Positions 45,401 to 55,318 of a DNA stretch of 64,000 nucleotides are shown piece by piece. Origin of the DNA: Prostheceraeus crozeri (lineage: Eukaryota; Platyhelminthes; Polycladida; Euryleptidae); assembly GCA_907163375.1 (NCBI GenBank), contig CAJQUW010000618.1, positions 1 through 64,000 of the forward strand, written 5' to 3'. The translations under genes were made by a program, and so were the position numbers. The notes beneath the pieces were generated by a model that saw only the letters and a list, made by a program, of their open reading frames with translations, made no database searches and was not told the DNA's origin. Every line of letters begins with the position of its first letter. Position 1 is the first letter of the stretch.

Positions 45401-47367
45401 GAGTGGTGAAGCAGCGACACCGAATGAGGCAACATATTTCGGATACTAAAATCATCAAGAACAAGTCAAATCAAGGAGCGTTTGAAGGAGTATTACGAGA
45501 CACTACTGAAGGCCGAAAACGTGGCTGAACTGGTAGATGCAGACCCAGAAGTGGCCGGACCTTTTCAGTACGTCCAGAAAAACGAATGGAGGAAGGCGCT
45601 AGGGAAAATGTAGAGCAACAAGGCGAGAGGGACGTGTGAGGTAAGCATCGAGATGCTGAAAGAATTGAGAGAGACAGGAGTAGAGCGGGCATGGAGCCTG
45701 ATGAAAAGCATCTTCGACAATGGGACAATACCCGATGACTGGATGAGGAGTGTGATAGTCCTAATCTACAAGAACAAAGGAGACCCCTCCAGTTCACGGT
45801 TTACATGATCACTCAGCCCAATCGTATTCACCATCGTGATGGTTGTGATCATGGCGGAGATGGACAACCATGCCAGGTGCGAGCTGCTGTTCGCTGAGAC
45901 GAGTGAGAAGAAGTTAGGATAAGTCCTGAGAAGATGGGAGGGGAGGTTAAAGAGGAGAGGACTGAAAGTGAATGACACGATAACGGTGGCGATCAATAAA
46001 AATCAAAGAGGATAGGGGAAAGACATTACAAGAGGTTACCAAGTTCAAGTACCTTGAAAGCACTGTTGATTCTAAAGGAAGTTGTGAGGAGACCGTGCGA
46101 GATCGAGTGAAGGCTGGATGGATGAAGTGCAGAGAAGCCAGCGGAGTGACAAATGACAAGAAGTTCCCCATGAAATTGAGGCTGAAGAAGAGGCTGAGAC
46201 TCCACAGAATTATGCACGTACATATGTTCGCCTGTGGAGCTCCACCCAGTTCCTGTACAGCATAAAAGAAAGAAGCACGAGTAAACCAAATCGAAAGCTG
46301 ACTGAGGTTTTCGGTGAAAATAGCACTTGTCTGTGTTAAGTGACATGTAATTCTGGAGCCATACATTTTGGCGTAGACTTTCTTCGGGTCATGCAAATAT
46401 ATGTTCATGTACTTCTGTCCATGAAGCTGAACAATGAGCACATTTCTGTTTAGCAAACACCTCAATTTCTATAAATACAACATTTTGATTAAATTTTAAG
46501 TGAAACTTAATGCTTTAACTACATTCTCGCATGCATTATCGATCAGAAGAACTATAACAACACATACCATGTGACACAAGATGACCTGAAGACATTCGAT
46601 GCTAAAATTTGTGGTACTTTTCACTTAATTGGAGTAAACAAACAAGTCGTTTTCCCGTAAACCTGAGTCTGATTCCTACTGGTTTTACCTTTTCCTCGGA
46701 TTCCTGTCTGACAAGAGAAGGAACCGGGTGGAGCACGGAAGACGCGCGGATTTGTAGTTGGCATTTGTAGTTGGCTTCATCATTCTGCTTCAATCTCATT
46801 TTCTGCCTTGCTCTCTATAGACTCGTGCTGGTGACCGGAATACTTTCCAGCAGTAATTCTAGGAATCGTCTACAATTTCAAAATACTACGTTCGTTGGAA
46901 AATAATATATCCGTTCACTTACTAACTTGATGAGTTAGGAAAAGATAGTAAATTAACATAAATTCACTCCCAATGTGATTTTTCTCGATTTTCTCGTAAA
47001 TTAAAAAATAATTCGCCAATCACACTAAGAGTATGAACCCTGTATAAGAATATCAAATGATTTTCGAATGACACGGCCACCGAGCTATGACCCATAGTGC
47101 TGCGATGCGAAAGGTTGACTACCACTGTGATGTAGACAATTGTTAACGTAGACAAATTAAAATTTTGTTGTAGACAAAGATGGGAAGCATGTTAACTAAA
47201 CATCTGCATGACAAGTGTCAATACCTGTAGAATCCGCAGTTCCTTCAACCATATGACGATGAGATTGCTGCTGTTCTATCCTATTGGCCTCTTGAAGAAG
47301 AGACTCTAAAAGCACTTCTGTGGCCTCATTCGTTTCGGACACTTCACTCCTAATTAGAGGTGGTGAT
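33142..47367 (-). CDS. Candidate host gene, minus strand, last two exons
   Basis: Exons 47367-47225 and 33467-33142 would be joined by a 13.8-kb intron. Splice sites are canonical and phases agree (phase 1 donor, phase 1 acceptor). The joined peptide reads from LLESLLQEANRIEQQQ into an acidic region and a C-terminal helix, so it may be an intracellular adaptor-type protein; that is a guess from composition. The start lies further right and was not found. The intron carries the nested palindrome/LINE/P-element insertion and, on the other strand, a separate first exon at 33861-34053. That the two exons belong together rests only on phase and order. Confidence 0.35.
33861..34053 (+). CDS. Candidate first coding exon, unknown protein
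   Basis: ATG at 33861 opens 64 codons (MAERSVHDSGATPATSATSE ... SLEQINKKLFIKSLTTLKP ... ITFMSCS) up to a GGTAAGT donor at 34053, leaving one base. The Ser/Ala/Thr-rich start and the relatively GC-rich leader suit a real first exon. Downstream exons are not proven: the next plausible coding stretch on this strand in a fitting phase is at 47616, beyond the nested elements. The minus strand of the same segment is open too, but without splice support. Confidence 0.4.
34168..36091 (+). repeat. Left arm of the large palindrome
   Basis: Matches the complement of 37419-39008 almost base for base (I found one difference, CTAACAAATG against CTGACAAATG, in the stretch I compared closely) and of 44606-44938 with several differences. 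It contains a pogo/Tigger-like terminus at 35528. Open frames of 60-70 codons repeated in both arms are by-products of the repeat. Confidence 0.9.
35528..37982. repeat. Pogo/Tigger-like termini inside the palindrome
   Basis: CAGTAGAATTCGCATATATC starts at 35528 after TA; the complement ends at 37982 before TA. The distance, 2.46 kb, is about that of a complete Tigger-type element, but no transposase (no DDE or CENPB-like block) is visible. A third related end, CAGTAGAATTCTCATATATC, follows TA at 36808, with repeated TATATCGGC motifs to about 36990. The flanks of the outer two termini are also inverted copies, so the termini were duplicated along with the arms. Confidence 0.5.
37419..39008 (-). 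repeat. Right arm of the palindrome, inner part
   Basis: Inverted copy of 34500-36091, nearly identical. It ends at TACTCAA (39002-39008), which is repeated at 44599-44605 on the far side of the LINE. Confidence 0.9.
40624..43845 (-). mobile_element. P-type (THAP) DNA transposon inside the LINE
   Basis: A 3.2-kb element with inverted ends of about 77 bases (CAGGGAGTACTAAAAATAG outermost, GGAGGCCGGTATCT innermost) differing at a few bases and one 2-base indel. Flanks are GACTCAAG (40616-40623 and 43845-43852), an 8-bp duplication if the terminal G is counted in it, otherwise 7 bp; 8 bp is the P-element rule. It carries a THAP-domain transposase on the minus strand. It interrupts the LINE reading frame and is therefore the youngest of the three nested insertions. 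Confidence 0.92.
41205..43674 (-). pseudogene. THAP9/P-element-like transposase, broken
   Basis: ATG at 43672-43674 starts a THAP zinc finger: CSVANC, then FPKDEDELNRWI, then ICRKHWP (C2-CH pattern). The next blocks are FDEVYVKPSVRYRFGHIIGY (42509-42769) with the first catalytic Asp of P-type transposases, IGIMCDNLSTNRKL with the second, and FDPVHILKSIRNNW, typical of THAP9-like proteins. Near the C-end EAEFGIYRQMFGG is likely to hold the catalytic Glu. The single longest frame, 41205-42464, has 419 codons. The whole is split over about four frames (breaks near 43500, 43200, 42780 and 42490), so it is not active as it stands. Function in an intact copy: excision and integration of the element. 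Confidence 0.88.
45500..46268 (+). mobile_element. RTE-like LINE remnant
   Basis: Pieces of an RTE-type reverse transcriptase in several frames: WRKALGKM, VSIEMLKELRETG and WMRSVIVLIYKNKGDPS (45560-45790), a distorted stretch around SPIVFTIVMVVIMAEMD (45815-45870), then TKFKYLESTVDSKGS and RVKAGWMKCREASGV (46030-46160). In intact RTE LINEs these blocks surround the FADD catalytic motif, which is lost here. Upstream sequence from 45020 may be further decayed element. Old, with many breaks. Confidence 0.7.
46500..47224. other. No gene seen
   Basis: AT-rich sequence. A 65-codon frame on the minus strand at 46602-46799 lies in the proposed intron of the minus-strand gene; I found no splice sites that would add it in frame. 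Confidence 0.35.
47225..47367 (-). CDS. Internal exon of the minus-strand candidate gene
   Basis: On the minus strand CCTTTTTAG precedes 47367 and GTATTG follows 47225 after CTACAG. The 143 bases hold 47 full codons (SPPLIRSEVSETNEATEVLL, then LQEANRIEQQQSHRHM), two bases short of a codon at the 5' side and one base over at the 3' side. The frame runs into a stop soon after the donor, as expected of an exon edge. The composition is that of a soluble, Glu/Gln/Ser-rich protein. I do not recognise it. The preceding exon was not found. Confidence 0.45.
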
Positions 47368-47615
47368 CTAAAAAGGAAAATACAAATTTGTTCAGTTCCG
47401 GTTCGCAATAGTGTAAAGTAAAAATGTGTAAAGACACCATCTTAGATCTATCTTTCATCCTTATAGTGTAGCCACTAATTTGTGGAAAATAGGCAACACA
47501 ATTAACCTGATAGGCCTATTTTGTTGACAATTTTTTAAGCTTTCCTAGACTGCAATAAGCAATATTCAAAATCACTATTCATCTTCTACATTTGCATATT
47601 ATTATCCGAGAAAAC

Positions 47616-47930
47616 CAAAATATTTCACAATTGATAGATGTCGTTCAGTCCAAAGTGACAAGTTATCGACAATCGCTATTGGAGACCTCCAGGGATGAAA
47701 GTTCAAGTATTTTACCAGGACAGAAAAATGCACCTCAACTGAAAAATGCAAAAGTGCAATCTGAATTCAGCTCAGTAAAATCTAACTTATTTTTCGACTG
47801 TTTTTACTATGAAAAGTTGCTATTTGAATTTAATTTAGCGTCGTATTATCATTATCAGACTTTATTTCAACTATACTTTTCAGATACAGATGCAGGTGTG
47901 AGACTGGTGAAGCTGAAGCAGAAGGAGTAA
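47616..47930 (+). CDS. Possible exon(s), unknown protein
   Basis: An open plus-strand stretch with protein-like content: ENQNISQLIDVVQSKVTSYR, then LLETSRDESSSILPGQKNAP, becoming AT-rich and unlikely after 47775. A GTAAAA at 47776 and a TATACTTTTCAG at 47883 could bound a 107-base intron before a short end (GVRLVKLKQKE, stop at 47930), but the phases I tried do not all work. It could follow the exon at 33861-34053 in phase. Weak support. Confidence 0.25.
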   Translation, partial: QNISQLIDVVQSKVTSYRQSLLETSRDESSSILPGQKNAPQLKNAKVQSEFSSVKSNLFFDCFYYEKLLFEFNLASYYHYQTLFQLYFSDTDAGVRLVKLKQKE

Positions 47931-48714
47931 TATATTGGAGTACTAACTAGTCTTCAGCTAATGCAAATTCCGAGCACTGGTCAGACAACTGAAACAATTA
48001 GGAGTAGTGCTGGATTGTGCAAGAGATGAGATTCTGGATCTCTTCATGAGTTGAAATCAGATTCTTTGCGATTGCCAACTCCGATTATCACACCATCTTC
48101 GACCCAACGGTATTCAATATTGACTCTTCTAACAAGCCTGAGGTAAAAGAAATCAAGGAAACTTAACTTCAGTTCGTCACTATATAAATAGAGCACAGTT
48201 TATGACGAAATATAGCGAATTCAATGATTCTTGTAACTGCACTAACACGAAAAATGGCTTGAAAACTGAGAATCGAACTCTTATCTGAGAACTGAGAATC
48301 GACCAGTTATCCGCATTAGAAATGACAGGTCTGTTTGTAATTGTATTTGACTGATAGCAGATTGGGATTTAGATAAGTTACAAAGTTTGAAGTATATAAG
48401 CAGACACACAAGTGTCATGTCTATAATCACTCCTTTTTAGACGCTAATGTCATAAGTAAGTTGTTAGATTTATAATTTTGTTTAAAACGCAGTAGTAAGT
48501 TATATTTTTTTCTCTCAGTTTTTAGTTAGGCCTGTAGTATTATTATTTTTCTTTATGATGTACCGGAGGTTAGCCTCAACCAATTTAATCTTTTATTGAA
48601 ATACTTACGCGGTGCGACTGCCACCAAGGCTAGCATGGCACGAGATCTATAATTGGGTCAAGGACAAGTATACTTCTATTATGTGTTCTTCGATCAGAGG
48701 TTATTTGGCGAAAA
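47931..48714. other. No gene seen
   Basis: Unassigned AT-rich DNA. At 48715 CAGGGTTCGTACGG resembles a hAT left end; a similar inverted end lies at 61420, too far away to pair with confidence. Confidence 0.35.
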
Positions 48715-48894
48715 CAGGGTTCGTACGGCTTCCTGGAGGCAAAATTCACAAACTCTCACAAACTTTTTCCACAAACCCTTTATTCTCTGACATGATGGGA
48801 TAGATGGTATTTCGGCAAGAGAAGGCCCAAAAAAATTCAGTTGCAAGTAATTTTTACAGAATTATTACTTCAATTTATACCATCATTCGACTGA

Positions 48895-50730
48895 TTGCGG
48901 CCACTGAAACACGGAAAGTCTGCTCGCGACAAGCCTAAAGTGAAAGAAGCCAACAAATTGTGGTATGACTTCGCACATCGCGCCGAATCGAATAGCACCG
49001 CAAAACCCGACCCATTGACGGTGGAAGAAACTCTCGATGCCATAAAAGACATGAGGAACGGTAAAATGGCTGGATACGATAATGTCTTCCCTGAGTTTCT
49101 TAAAAACACTGGCCCTAAAGCGTTACAATGGCTAGCGCACTTCTTTACACGCTGCATAACGCAACAAGCTATCCCTGAACAGTGGCGACGTACGAAAATC
49201 ATAGCTTTACCTAAACCAGGGAAGGACATGGCTAAAGCTACCAGCTACCGACCTATTTCACTCCTATCCGTGACATTCAAGGTTCTAGAGAAAACAATCC
49301 TACGTCGAATATCGAGCACTGTGGACAATTGCTTGGATCTTGCTCAAGCGGGATTTCGTAAAGGTCGTAGCACGCAAGAGCAAGTGCTAGCTCTGACTAC
49401 ATACATTAAGAATGGATTTCAGAAGCAATTGAAAACAGGGGCCGTCTTCCTCGATTTAACAGCGGCCTACGATACCGTTTGGCACTCTTGATAAAAATTT
49501 CTAAAGTCCTACCACGTTGGGTGGTGCTCTTTATGGCAAAATTCTTGGAAAATCGATGATTCCGCGTGCACATTGACGGCAAAACGAGTAAATGGCGATC
49601 CCAGAAAAACGGGTTACCACAAGGATCAGTCCTCGCCCCGATTTTGTTCAATTTGTACATAAGTGACCTCCCAGATACCCAGAGCAGAAAATTCATTTAT
49701 GCTGACGACATTTGCTACGCTCACCAAGAAAAGGAGTTCGCCAAATTAAACGAAATTTTGAACAGCGACATGGAAAAGATGGCAGCATATTGCAGAGACT
49801 GGAGTCTTCGACCTAGTGTGATGAAAACCGTTGCATCGAGCTTCCAACTCAATAACAGCCAATGCGAAACGGCGCTGGACATTTATATGAACGGCACTCG
49901 TGTCAAACACGATCATTCTCCAACCTACCTCGGTGTGACACTAGACAGAAGTTTGACTTACAAGAGCCATCTTCAGAAGCTCGCAATGATAATCAGGACT
50001 AGAAATAACCTCCTTCAAATGCTTGTCGGATCACGATGGGGCGCTGGAGCTACCACCTTACGAACAGCAGGATTAGCCCTCTGTTATTCAGCGGCGGATT
50101 ACTGCGCACCCGTGTGGCGAAGATCCGCCCACTGCAAAGTCATCGACGCACAACTAAACTCTACCATGAGAATAATAAGCGGATCAATTAGACCAACTGA
50201 AATTGAATGGTTTCCAACGCTATGTAACATCGCTCCTCCTCACATCCGACGAGAGTTGAGCACTAACAGACAGCTCGATTCCATAATGGCCATGCCCGAA
50301 CTCCCTATAAACAATGATCTTTTGGATCATCCGAACCTGAGACTCCATTCTCGTCATCCTATCTAGCGAAACCCAGATAGGATGACCTCAGAACTTCGAC
50401 CTCAACAGATCATGGCGGGAATGGTGGGAGCAATTCCCAGTCCGTAACCGAGATCTGATAAGTGATCCGACGCGTCCCCTTCCAGGCTTCCAACTCCCTC
50501 GTGGCTTGTGGTGCGCCCTCAACAGATACCGAACCGACGCTGGCCTTTGCGCTAGCATGCTCTACAAGTGGGGCGTACGTGACTCCCTTAATTGCGACTG
50601 TGGACTCCCACAAACAATGCTTCGCATCATTGAACAGTGTCCGTTATATTCTCTATCTGGTGGTGTTAAGGAACTATCATCTGTCTCAGACAATGATGTT
50701 CGCTGGCTTCAACATCATGCCATGTTGTAA
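48895..50730 (+). pseudogene. LINE reverse transcriptase and C-terminal domain
   Basis: Blocks in order: TVEETLDAIKDMRNGKMAGY (about 49018), SYRPISLLSVTFKVLEKTIL, AGFRKGRSTQEQ, AVFLDLTAAYDTVWH (to 49488), then from 49566 NGLPQGSVLAPILFNLYISD, FIYADDICYA (catalytic YADD), YLGVTLDRSLTY, GSRWGAGATTLRT, SAADYCAPVW. After 50366 the frame shifts and continues with PLPGFQLPRGLWCALNRYRT and LNCDCGLPQTMLRIIEQC, the Cys/His knuckle. Breaks: an indel near 49488, a stop near 49557 and a shift near 50366. The catalytic motif is intact, so the loss is fairly recent. Confidence 0.88.
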
Positions 50731-50770
50731 TGATCATTATGCATACGAATATGTATATACATATATATAT
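48895..50770 (+). mobile_element. Jockey/I-like LINE, 5'-truncated
   Basis: A LINE with most of the reverse transcriptase and the C-terminal knuckle region. It starts abruptly near 48895 and ends in a CATACGAATATGTATATACA-like tail near 50770. The tail resembles that of the fragment at 32242-32892, suggesting one family. No poly(A) or clear target duplication was found. Confidence 0.8.
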
Positions 50771-51425
50771 ACTGATTGCGGCTAAATTCATTTCATATAG
50801 TGACGCATCATGATAAGAATAATCAAATAAGAAATCCTCGATACCTGCATATTAAAATCATAATGAAGCATATGATATTTGTTGACAGAAAACGAAGCCT
50901 TGTAAGCGTAGTTATGCAAAACAAATATTGTTTGATCGAACAATCTCCATAACTAAAAAAATGAAATACATGCATGAATAGGTAATATTATGCTCGTTTT
51001 TGTATAATTGCTGACGTTAACAGTGAGATAGATATTTGCTGTCAAAAAGCATGCATATAAAGCTTAGAAATAAAACAATCTAAATAAAAACAAATATTTA
51101 CATCGAAAATATCTGGTCGGACAATCTCGATTACAAAAATGGAGCACACGATTGAATCAGTAATACAACAGAGGCCCAAGTACTATTTCACTCTATTGCA
51201 ACGAAACAATTTCATACGGTCTCCAAACTTTGTTTAACTTTCAAAAATAGGCATCCCTAGATTAGCAGAATATATCATTTCACGCACATTCTTCCACTTA
51301 TCACACACACTATCTCCAGTGACAGCAGAGCAATAAGTTTGCGACTGAATATCAGCAAGTCTAAATTATTACTGCAGCCTAAAAGAAGTGAATCAAGGCT
51401 GTAAACATTCTCATTGCCAGAAGTA
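50771..51425. other. No gene seen
   Basis: AT-rich DNA between two LINE remnants. A few bases of coding similarity to the following LINE may begin near 51380 but are too decayed to place. Confidence 0.35.
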
Positions 51426-52140
51426 CAAAATGTGTCGCAGCTAAAAATCCTCGGAGTCACATTACCTTCAAATTTGAGATGGGATCCACATATTGACGAT
51501 ATACTAAGGAAGTGTAATTCAAGACTGTATGCTCCTTCGTGTCGTATGCCCTGTGGTGTCTCGTAATTTTTTGATGAAGACCTACAAAGGCATTATTCTA
51601 TGTTTATTGGACTAATCATCGCCAGTGTTTATCGGATTGCCTCGTCTCCTACAAGCAATGTTGGAGCGATTCTTGAGACGCTGCCATCATTATAGTCCAC
51701 GGAAATGAGTGCGATTGTCAAGAATTTGAAAACTTAAATGAACACCGAATGAGAATCGCCTGCAAGTTGTTCAGGTCAGCTTAGAACAAGATGAAGCATC
51801 CTTTACATCCAATCATTCTTCGCAAGCTAGCAAGACGTAGACAGTATTTCATCGAACTTGCGACGACTTCCAGACGACTGTCAATTTCAGGTTTATGCTG
51901 CCGGATAAACACAGCATCAGACAAGCAATAGGTCTTGACTGAATGATCACAGACATCGCGAGAAGGCAGACTTCGTTCGTTTGGCCACGTGGTAAGGGAT
52001 GAAACACAGTGGATCAGAAAAGTTGTGGATGGAAGTAGATGGTAAAAGAAGAGCAGGAAGACAAAAGAAAACCTCGGAACAAGTGGTGAAAGATGACCTC
52101 AAACATGTTGGAGCCCAGGAAGCGGACGCTAAATGATTTT
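51426..52140 (+). mobile_element. CR1-like LINE C-terminal remnant
   Basis: QLKILGVTLPSNLRWDPHID (51437-51496) is the post-catalytic block of CR1/jockey-type reverse transcriptases. NEHRMRIACKLFRSA and HPLHPIILRKLARRR (about 51740-51840) follow the usual C-terminal order. The last part, SFGHVVRDETQWIRKVVDG with GRRRAGRQKKT and VKDDLKHVGAQEADA (51975-52135), is the style of tail found in RTE/craniate-type elements, so two elements may be fused here. Many breaks. Confidence 0.65.
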
Positions 52141-52303
52141 TGTACTTGAATGCATTTCAATTGGCACACTTTGTCTGTTTGTCAATTTTCTTGATTTCTT
52201 TGTGTGTCATATGAACAGTAAGTTACACTTACTTGATTGTTATTACTTGAAAATATAAATGCTGTCTTTCTTTCTATTCTTTACATCTTCCATTTCTCAT
52301 TAG

Positions 52304-52517
52304 CTCTCCGACGTGTACATTTAATTGCATCAGAAGTTGCACATACTTTACTGAGATTCAGCTTCCATCGCTTTACTGTGGGTTACTGGCCGCACCTGTT
52401 CAATATTGTTGTAATGCAAGAGATTGTGCAGATAGCACATATAGTACGGCACAACAAATATACCTTAGGATTAGACGTAGTTCACTATTTCGTAAACTGC
52501 GTATTATATTAGCATAA
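52304..52517 (+). CDS. Cys-rich candidate terminal exon, unknown
   Basis: A very strong acceptor (CTTTCTTTCTATTCTTTACATCTTCC-like pyrimidine run, ending TCTCATTAG at 52303) leads into a frame that starts with one leftover base and reads 70 codons to TAA at 52515-52517. Eight Cys fall in the first 46 residues: TCTFNCIRSCTYF, then YCGLL, QYCCNARDCADS. The rest is basic (LRIRRSSLFRKLR). It may be the end of a secreted or small Cys-rich protein. No upstream exon was found. A different frame of the same DNA is open too, so the exon is a suggestion. Confidence 0.3.
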
Positions 52518-53192
52518 ATTGGGTGAGGATCAATTAAGCATCAGCAGAAAACTGCCTATATGACGGTCATTTGTCCTTATTTTCTGAATCTTGAAGTGTT
52601 CGATTGATGGTCCTTTCTGAAAAACTAGGTTGAGTGTTTACTTTCAATAACTTCGCTAGAGAAAGCTTATTAAATTTCATAATTTCTTTGAGCTATGAAT
52701 TCGCATCCTGAATTTGCTCTTCCGTCACTTAGATGGCGTTTTCTTTTCAGGCCAAGCTTTTCCATTTCTTGGCGACATCCTCTTTCAATTTCCTATTCTC
52801 TTCAAGTGCTGCACTGTACTTTTGAAACGATTCTTTGACAGAAAATGAATCCGCATGCCCGAATACATGAATACCTGATTGTGCTCAGTGCCACGTTTAT
52901 TCGTCCAGCGAGTCCCGTGAACATATGAGATGACTTTATTACTGAGATGAATGCCTGATTCAGGGGCCGCATTACCGTGGCTAATAATCAGTTCGTATTT
53001 TGCTACAGTTTCCGAACCCGTCTGTGATTATTGGCACCTCATCCCCACATTGATCGATTCTCCCTCCCAACTCTTCTTCATGAATACGTTTCCAATACAC
53101 GTATGTATATTGAGCATACATACAAATACACGCGTGTATTTTGAGGCTTTTCTCGAAATTCTTTATGTGACATAGGAGAGACGATGGAATGT

Positions 53193-53615
53193 TCACTTCA
53201 ACCTAATAAAGCACCGATTCAGTCCTCGTTTCATCGCAGAACATGATAGCTCAGCCGAACGTGTTAATGTAGTGCTCAAAACAGACTTCCGTCGTTCCAA
53301 ATTAGATAGCGACAAGAGGGATGCTGAGGGAAACGTATTCGGATCACGACGGTTATCTGGGTGAAGCATGGTTCCATCTTTTTTACACAGTATAATCAAA
53401 AGAGACTTTTGTAGGTTGCAGACTGCTGCTACAGAGATATCAACACAAGAATTCTCGAATTTCTCCACGTAACTTTCACAAACTTTATTCTTAATGACAT
53501 GGCCTTGTTGCATAAATTTTAGCCTAAAGGACGAATTGAAAATTAAAACTTCTGCGTCAATTCCAGTAATAAAGATGTCAACGCTGTATGCAAGACATGA
53601 ATCATGGAAATTCAC
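53193..53615 (-). CDS. Possible exon, unknown protein
   Basis: On the minus strand an AG at 53616-53617 precedes a 140-codon open frame (NFHDSCLAYSVDIFI, FENSCVDISVAAVCNLQKSL, SASLLSLSNLERRK) ending at a stop in 53193-53195. The acceptor lacks a good pyrimidine run. No family recognised and no Met start that fits. The length without stops is the only strong point in an AT-rich region. Confidence 0.25.
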   Translation of the reverse strand: MNFHDSCLAYSVDIFITGIDAEVLIFNSSFRLKFMQQGHVIKNKVCESYVEKFENSCVDISVAAVCNLQKSLLIILCKKDGTMLHPDNRRDPNTFPSASLLSLSNLERRKSVLSTTLTRSAELSCSAMKRGLNRCFIRLK

Positions 53616-54767
53616 CTATGATACCTCAGAATGTTGATTAACGAAAGTCACGAATGATAGGCATGCAACTTGCGATGAAGTGCTTCGGAGAACATGCCAG
53701 ATAACCAAAGGTATTCGTTCTGCAAATTAGGAAGCTGTTTAGAGTGTGGCACGATAATGATGATCTGCTCTGTGTCTTACTTTTCCTGATAAGGCTAAAA
53801 ATTCGCTTTTCATTTACGATGTAATTTGGCCGCTTCGTAAGCATTGGTGTACGCTATTCATTTGCATTGGATACAATAAGGAAAAAGCATCGGTCGTATC
53901 TCAAAGCGCGCTCCCTTTGCTTTCTGAATGTTAGCGGAATTATCACCTTAAAGTCTTCGTTATTCAAGGAGCTTGATGGCAAAAGTTAGCTCTTCGTGTG
54001 CTCTCTGCAACTGTATTAATTTCTATTTCATCCGGCACATACTATACTGGAAAGAAGCTTTTCCCGCACTAAACCTGTGATCACGTGATCTCATCATCAC
54101 CTGTGCTGTTACATCGACGCGTCGTTATGTGTTCAACAGCTTTCTATGGTGCATTCCCTGCTCATTTCTCGCCAAGCATTCAAGCATCCCATCTCTCCTC
54201 CTCTGCCTGCATGTTGCTTTGTCTGACGGCTGACGTTTTGTGTCAGAGGAACATAGATACTGTTATTATCGTTCAAAACCCAGAAACCCGCACGCCTGCA
54301 AAGACAATTGCCTAGGATACAGAGACAATTTGCCCTTAGTTACTCCGGCACCTGAAGATCACGCATTTTCTTCGCTTTGTAAGAGTAAGACTGTTTCATC
54401 CTATAATGCTAGACAATGTCTGTAAACGGATGTGTTCAACGACCTACACATAGTCAATTATTGCATCATTTAGAACGTCATAATATTTATTCGGGGACGC
54501 TCATTTTGAACTACAAAAGAGGCAATCTATTGAACATGCGTAGTGAGCTAGTGTCAAAGTGCAGGCATCGGAACAAATTCTTATTATCCAGAGCGTGATG
54601 CGCTTGACTGACGTCGCTTTCTTCGCGTGAATGATATTTATTCATTGCGTAGTTTAAGAAGGACTAAATGCTATGTTCTGTGACAGTTGGCTGACGATTG
54701 TATAGAGATATACTGTACATGAAACTAGGAGTACCAAAACTGAAGTAGTTTTCTCCATCAAATTTGG
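53616..54767. other. No gene seen
   Basis: Mixed-composition DNA with several 60-75 codon open frames in both directions, none with similarity or splice support. Confidence 0.35.
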
Positions 54768-54781
54768 TATATATATATACA

Positions 54782-54836
<55 letters not shown>
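54768..54836. repeat. (TA)n microsatellite
   Basis: About 70 bases of alternating TA with one CAG interruption, directly next to the 3' end of the minus-strand Penelope-like element. Poly-Ile-Tyr frames through it are not genes. Confidence 0.98.
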
Positions 54837-54838
<2 letters not shown>

Positions 54839-54967
54839 AAAATCCAATACAACTCAAGAAAAACAAAAGGATCTTGATTCCCGACCGGTTTCACCTCATT
54901 TCATGAGGCTAGTCATGGGAATGAAATATATTTCAAAATTATCGAAATTAGGCATAGATACATAAAA

Positions 54968-55318
54968 TCAACTTCTATTCAGCTTGTGCTGAAGCATAGA
55001 AATAAACAATTTTTCTTTATGTTCCCGATCAATCCTAGTGGATGTCGGAGACATTTTGAAAATGGGTGCGGCCTCAAATTTATTACATGGCGAAGTGATA
55101 TTCGCAGCGCACCTAGATATGTGGCGACTTACATCCAACAACATGTATTGCGGTCTAAACATCTGTTGTCTATGCACAGCAAGTCTATTTCGAAAACAGC
55201 CTCCAGTTTGACCAATGTAATAATCATTACATTTTTTACAACGGATAACGTATATCACATTGCTGGAGTAGCAGCTGAGGTTAGAATTTATGTTAAAATG
55301 CTTAATGTCACCGTTCAC
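54968..55318 (-). CDS. GIY-YIG endonuclease domain of the Penelope-like element
   Basis: Read on the minus strand: NVIYVIRCKKCNDYYIGQTG is the GIY-YIG signature in its Penelope form (VIYxIxCxxCxxxYIGxT), followed by FRNRLAVHRQQ with the conserved Arg and His, HISRC, and EAAPIFKM. It is the nuclease that nicks target DNA in this class. It adjoins the reverse transcriptase part upstream; the upstream part ends with a CxxxxCxCC cluster (CDEPRCVCC), also usual in this group. Confidence 0.85.
   Translation of the reverse strand: MNGDIKHFNINSNLSCYSSNVIYVIRCKKCNDYYIGQTGGCFRNRLAVHRQQMFRPQYMLLDVSRHISRCAANITSPCNKFEAAPIFKMSPTSTRIDREHKEKLFISMLQHKLNRS

Noticed and set aside
44974-46465. Long minus-strand frames (up to 172 codons) rich in Ser, Leu and Phe
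   Set aside because: They are the antisense of the purine-rich RTE-like LINE remnant on the plus strand.
54654-54894. Minus-strand frames with alternating Ile-Tyr
   Set aside because: Translation of the (TA)n microsatellite.
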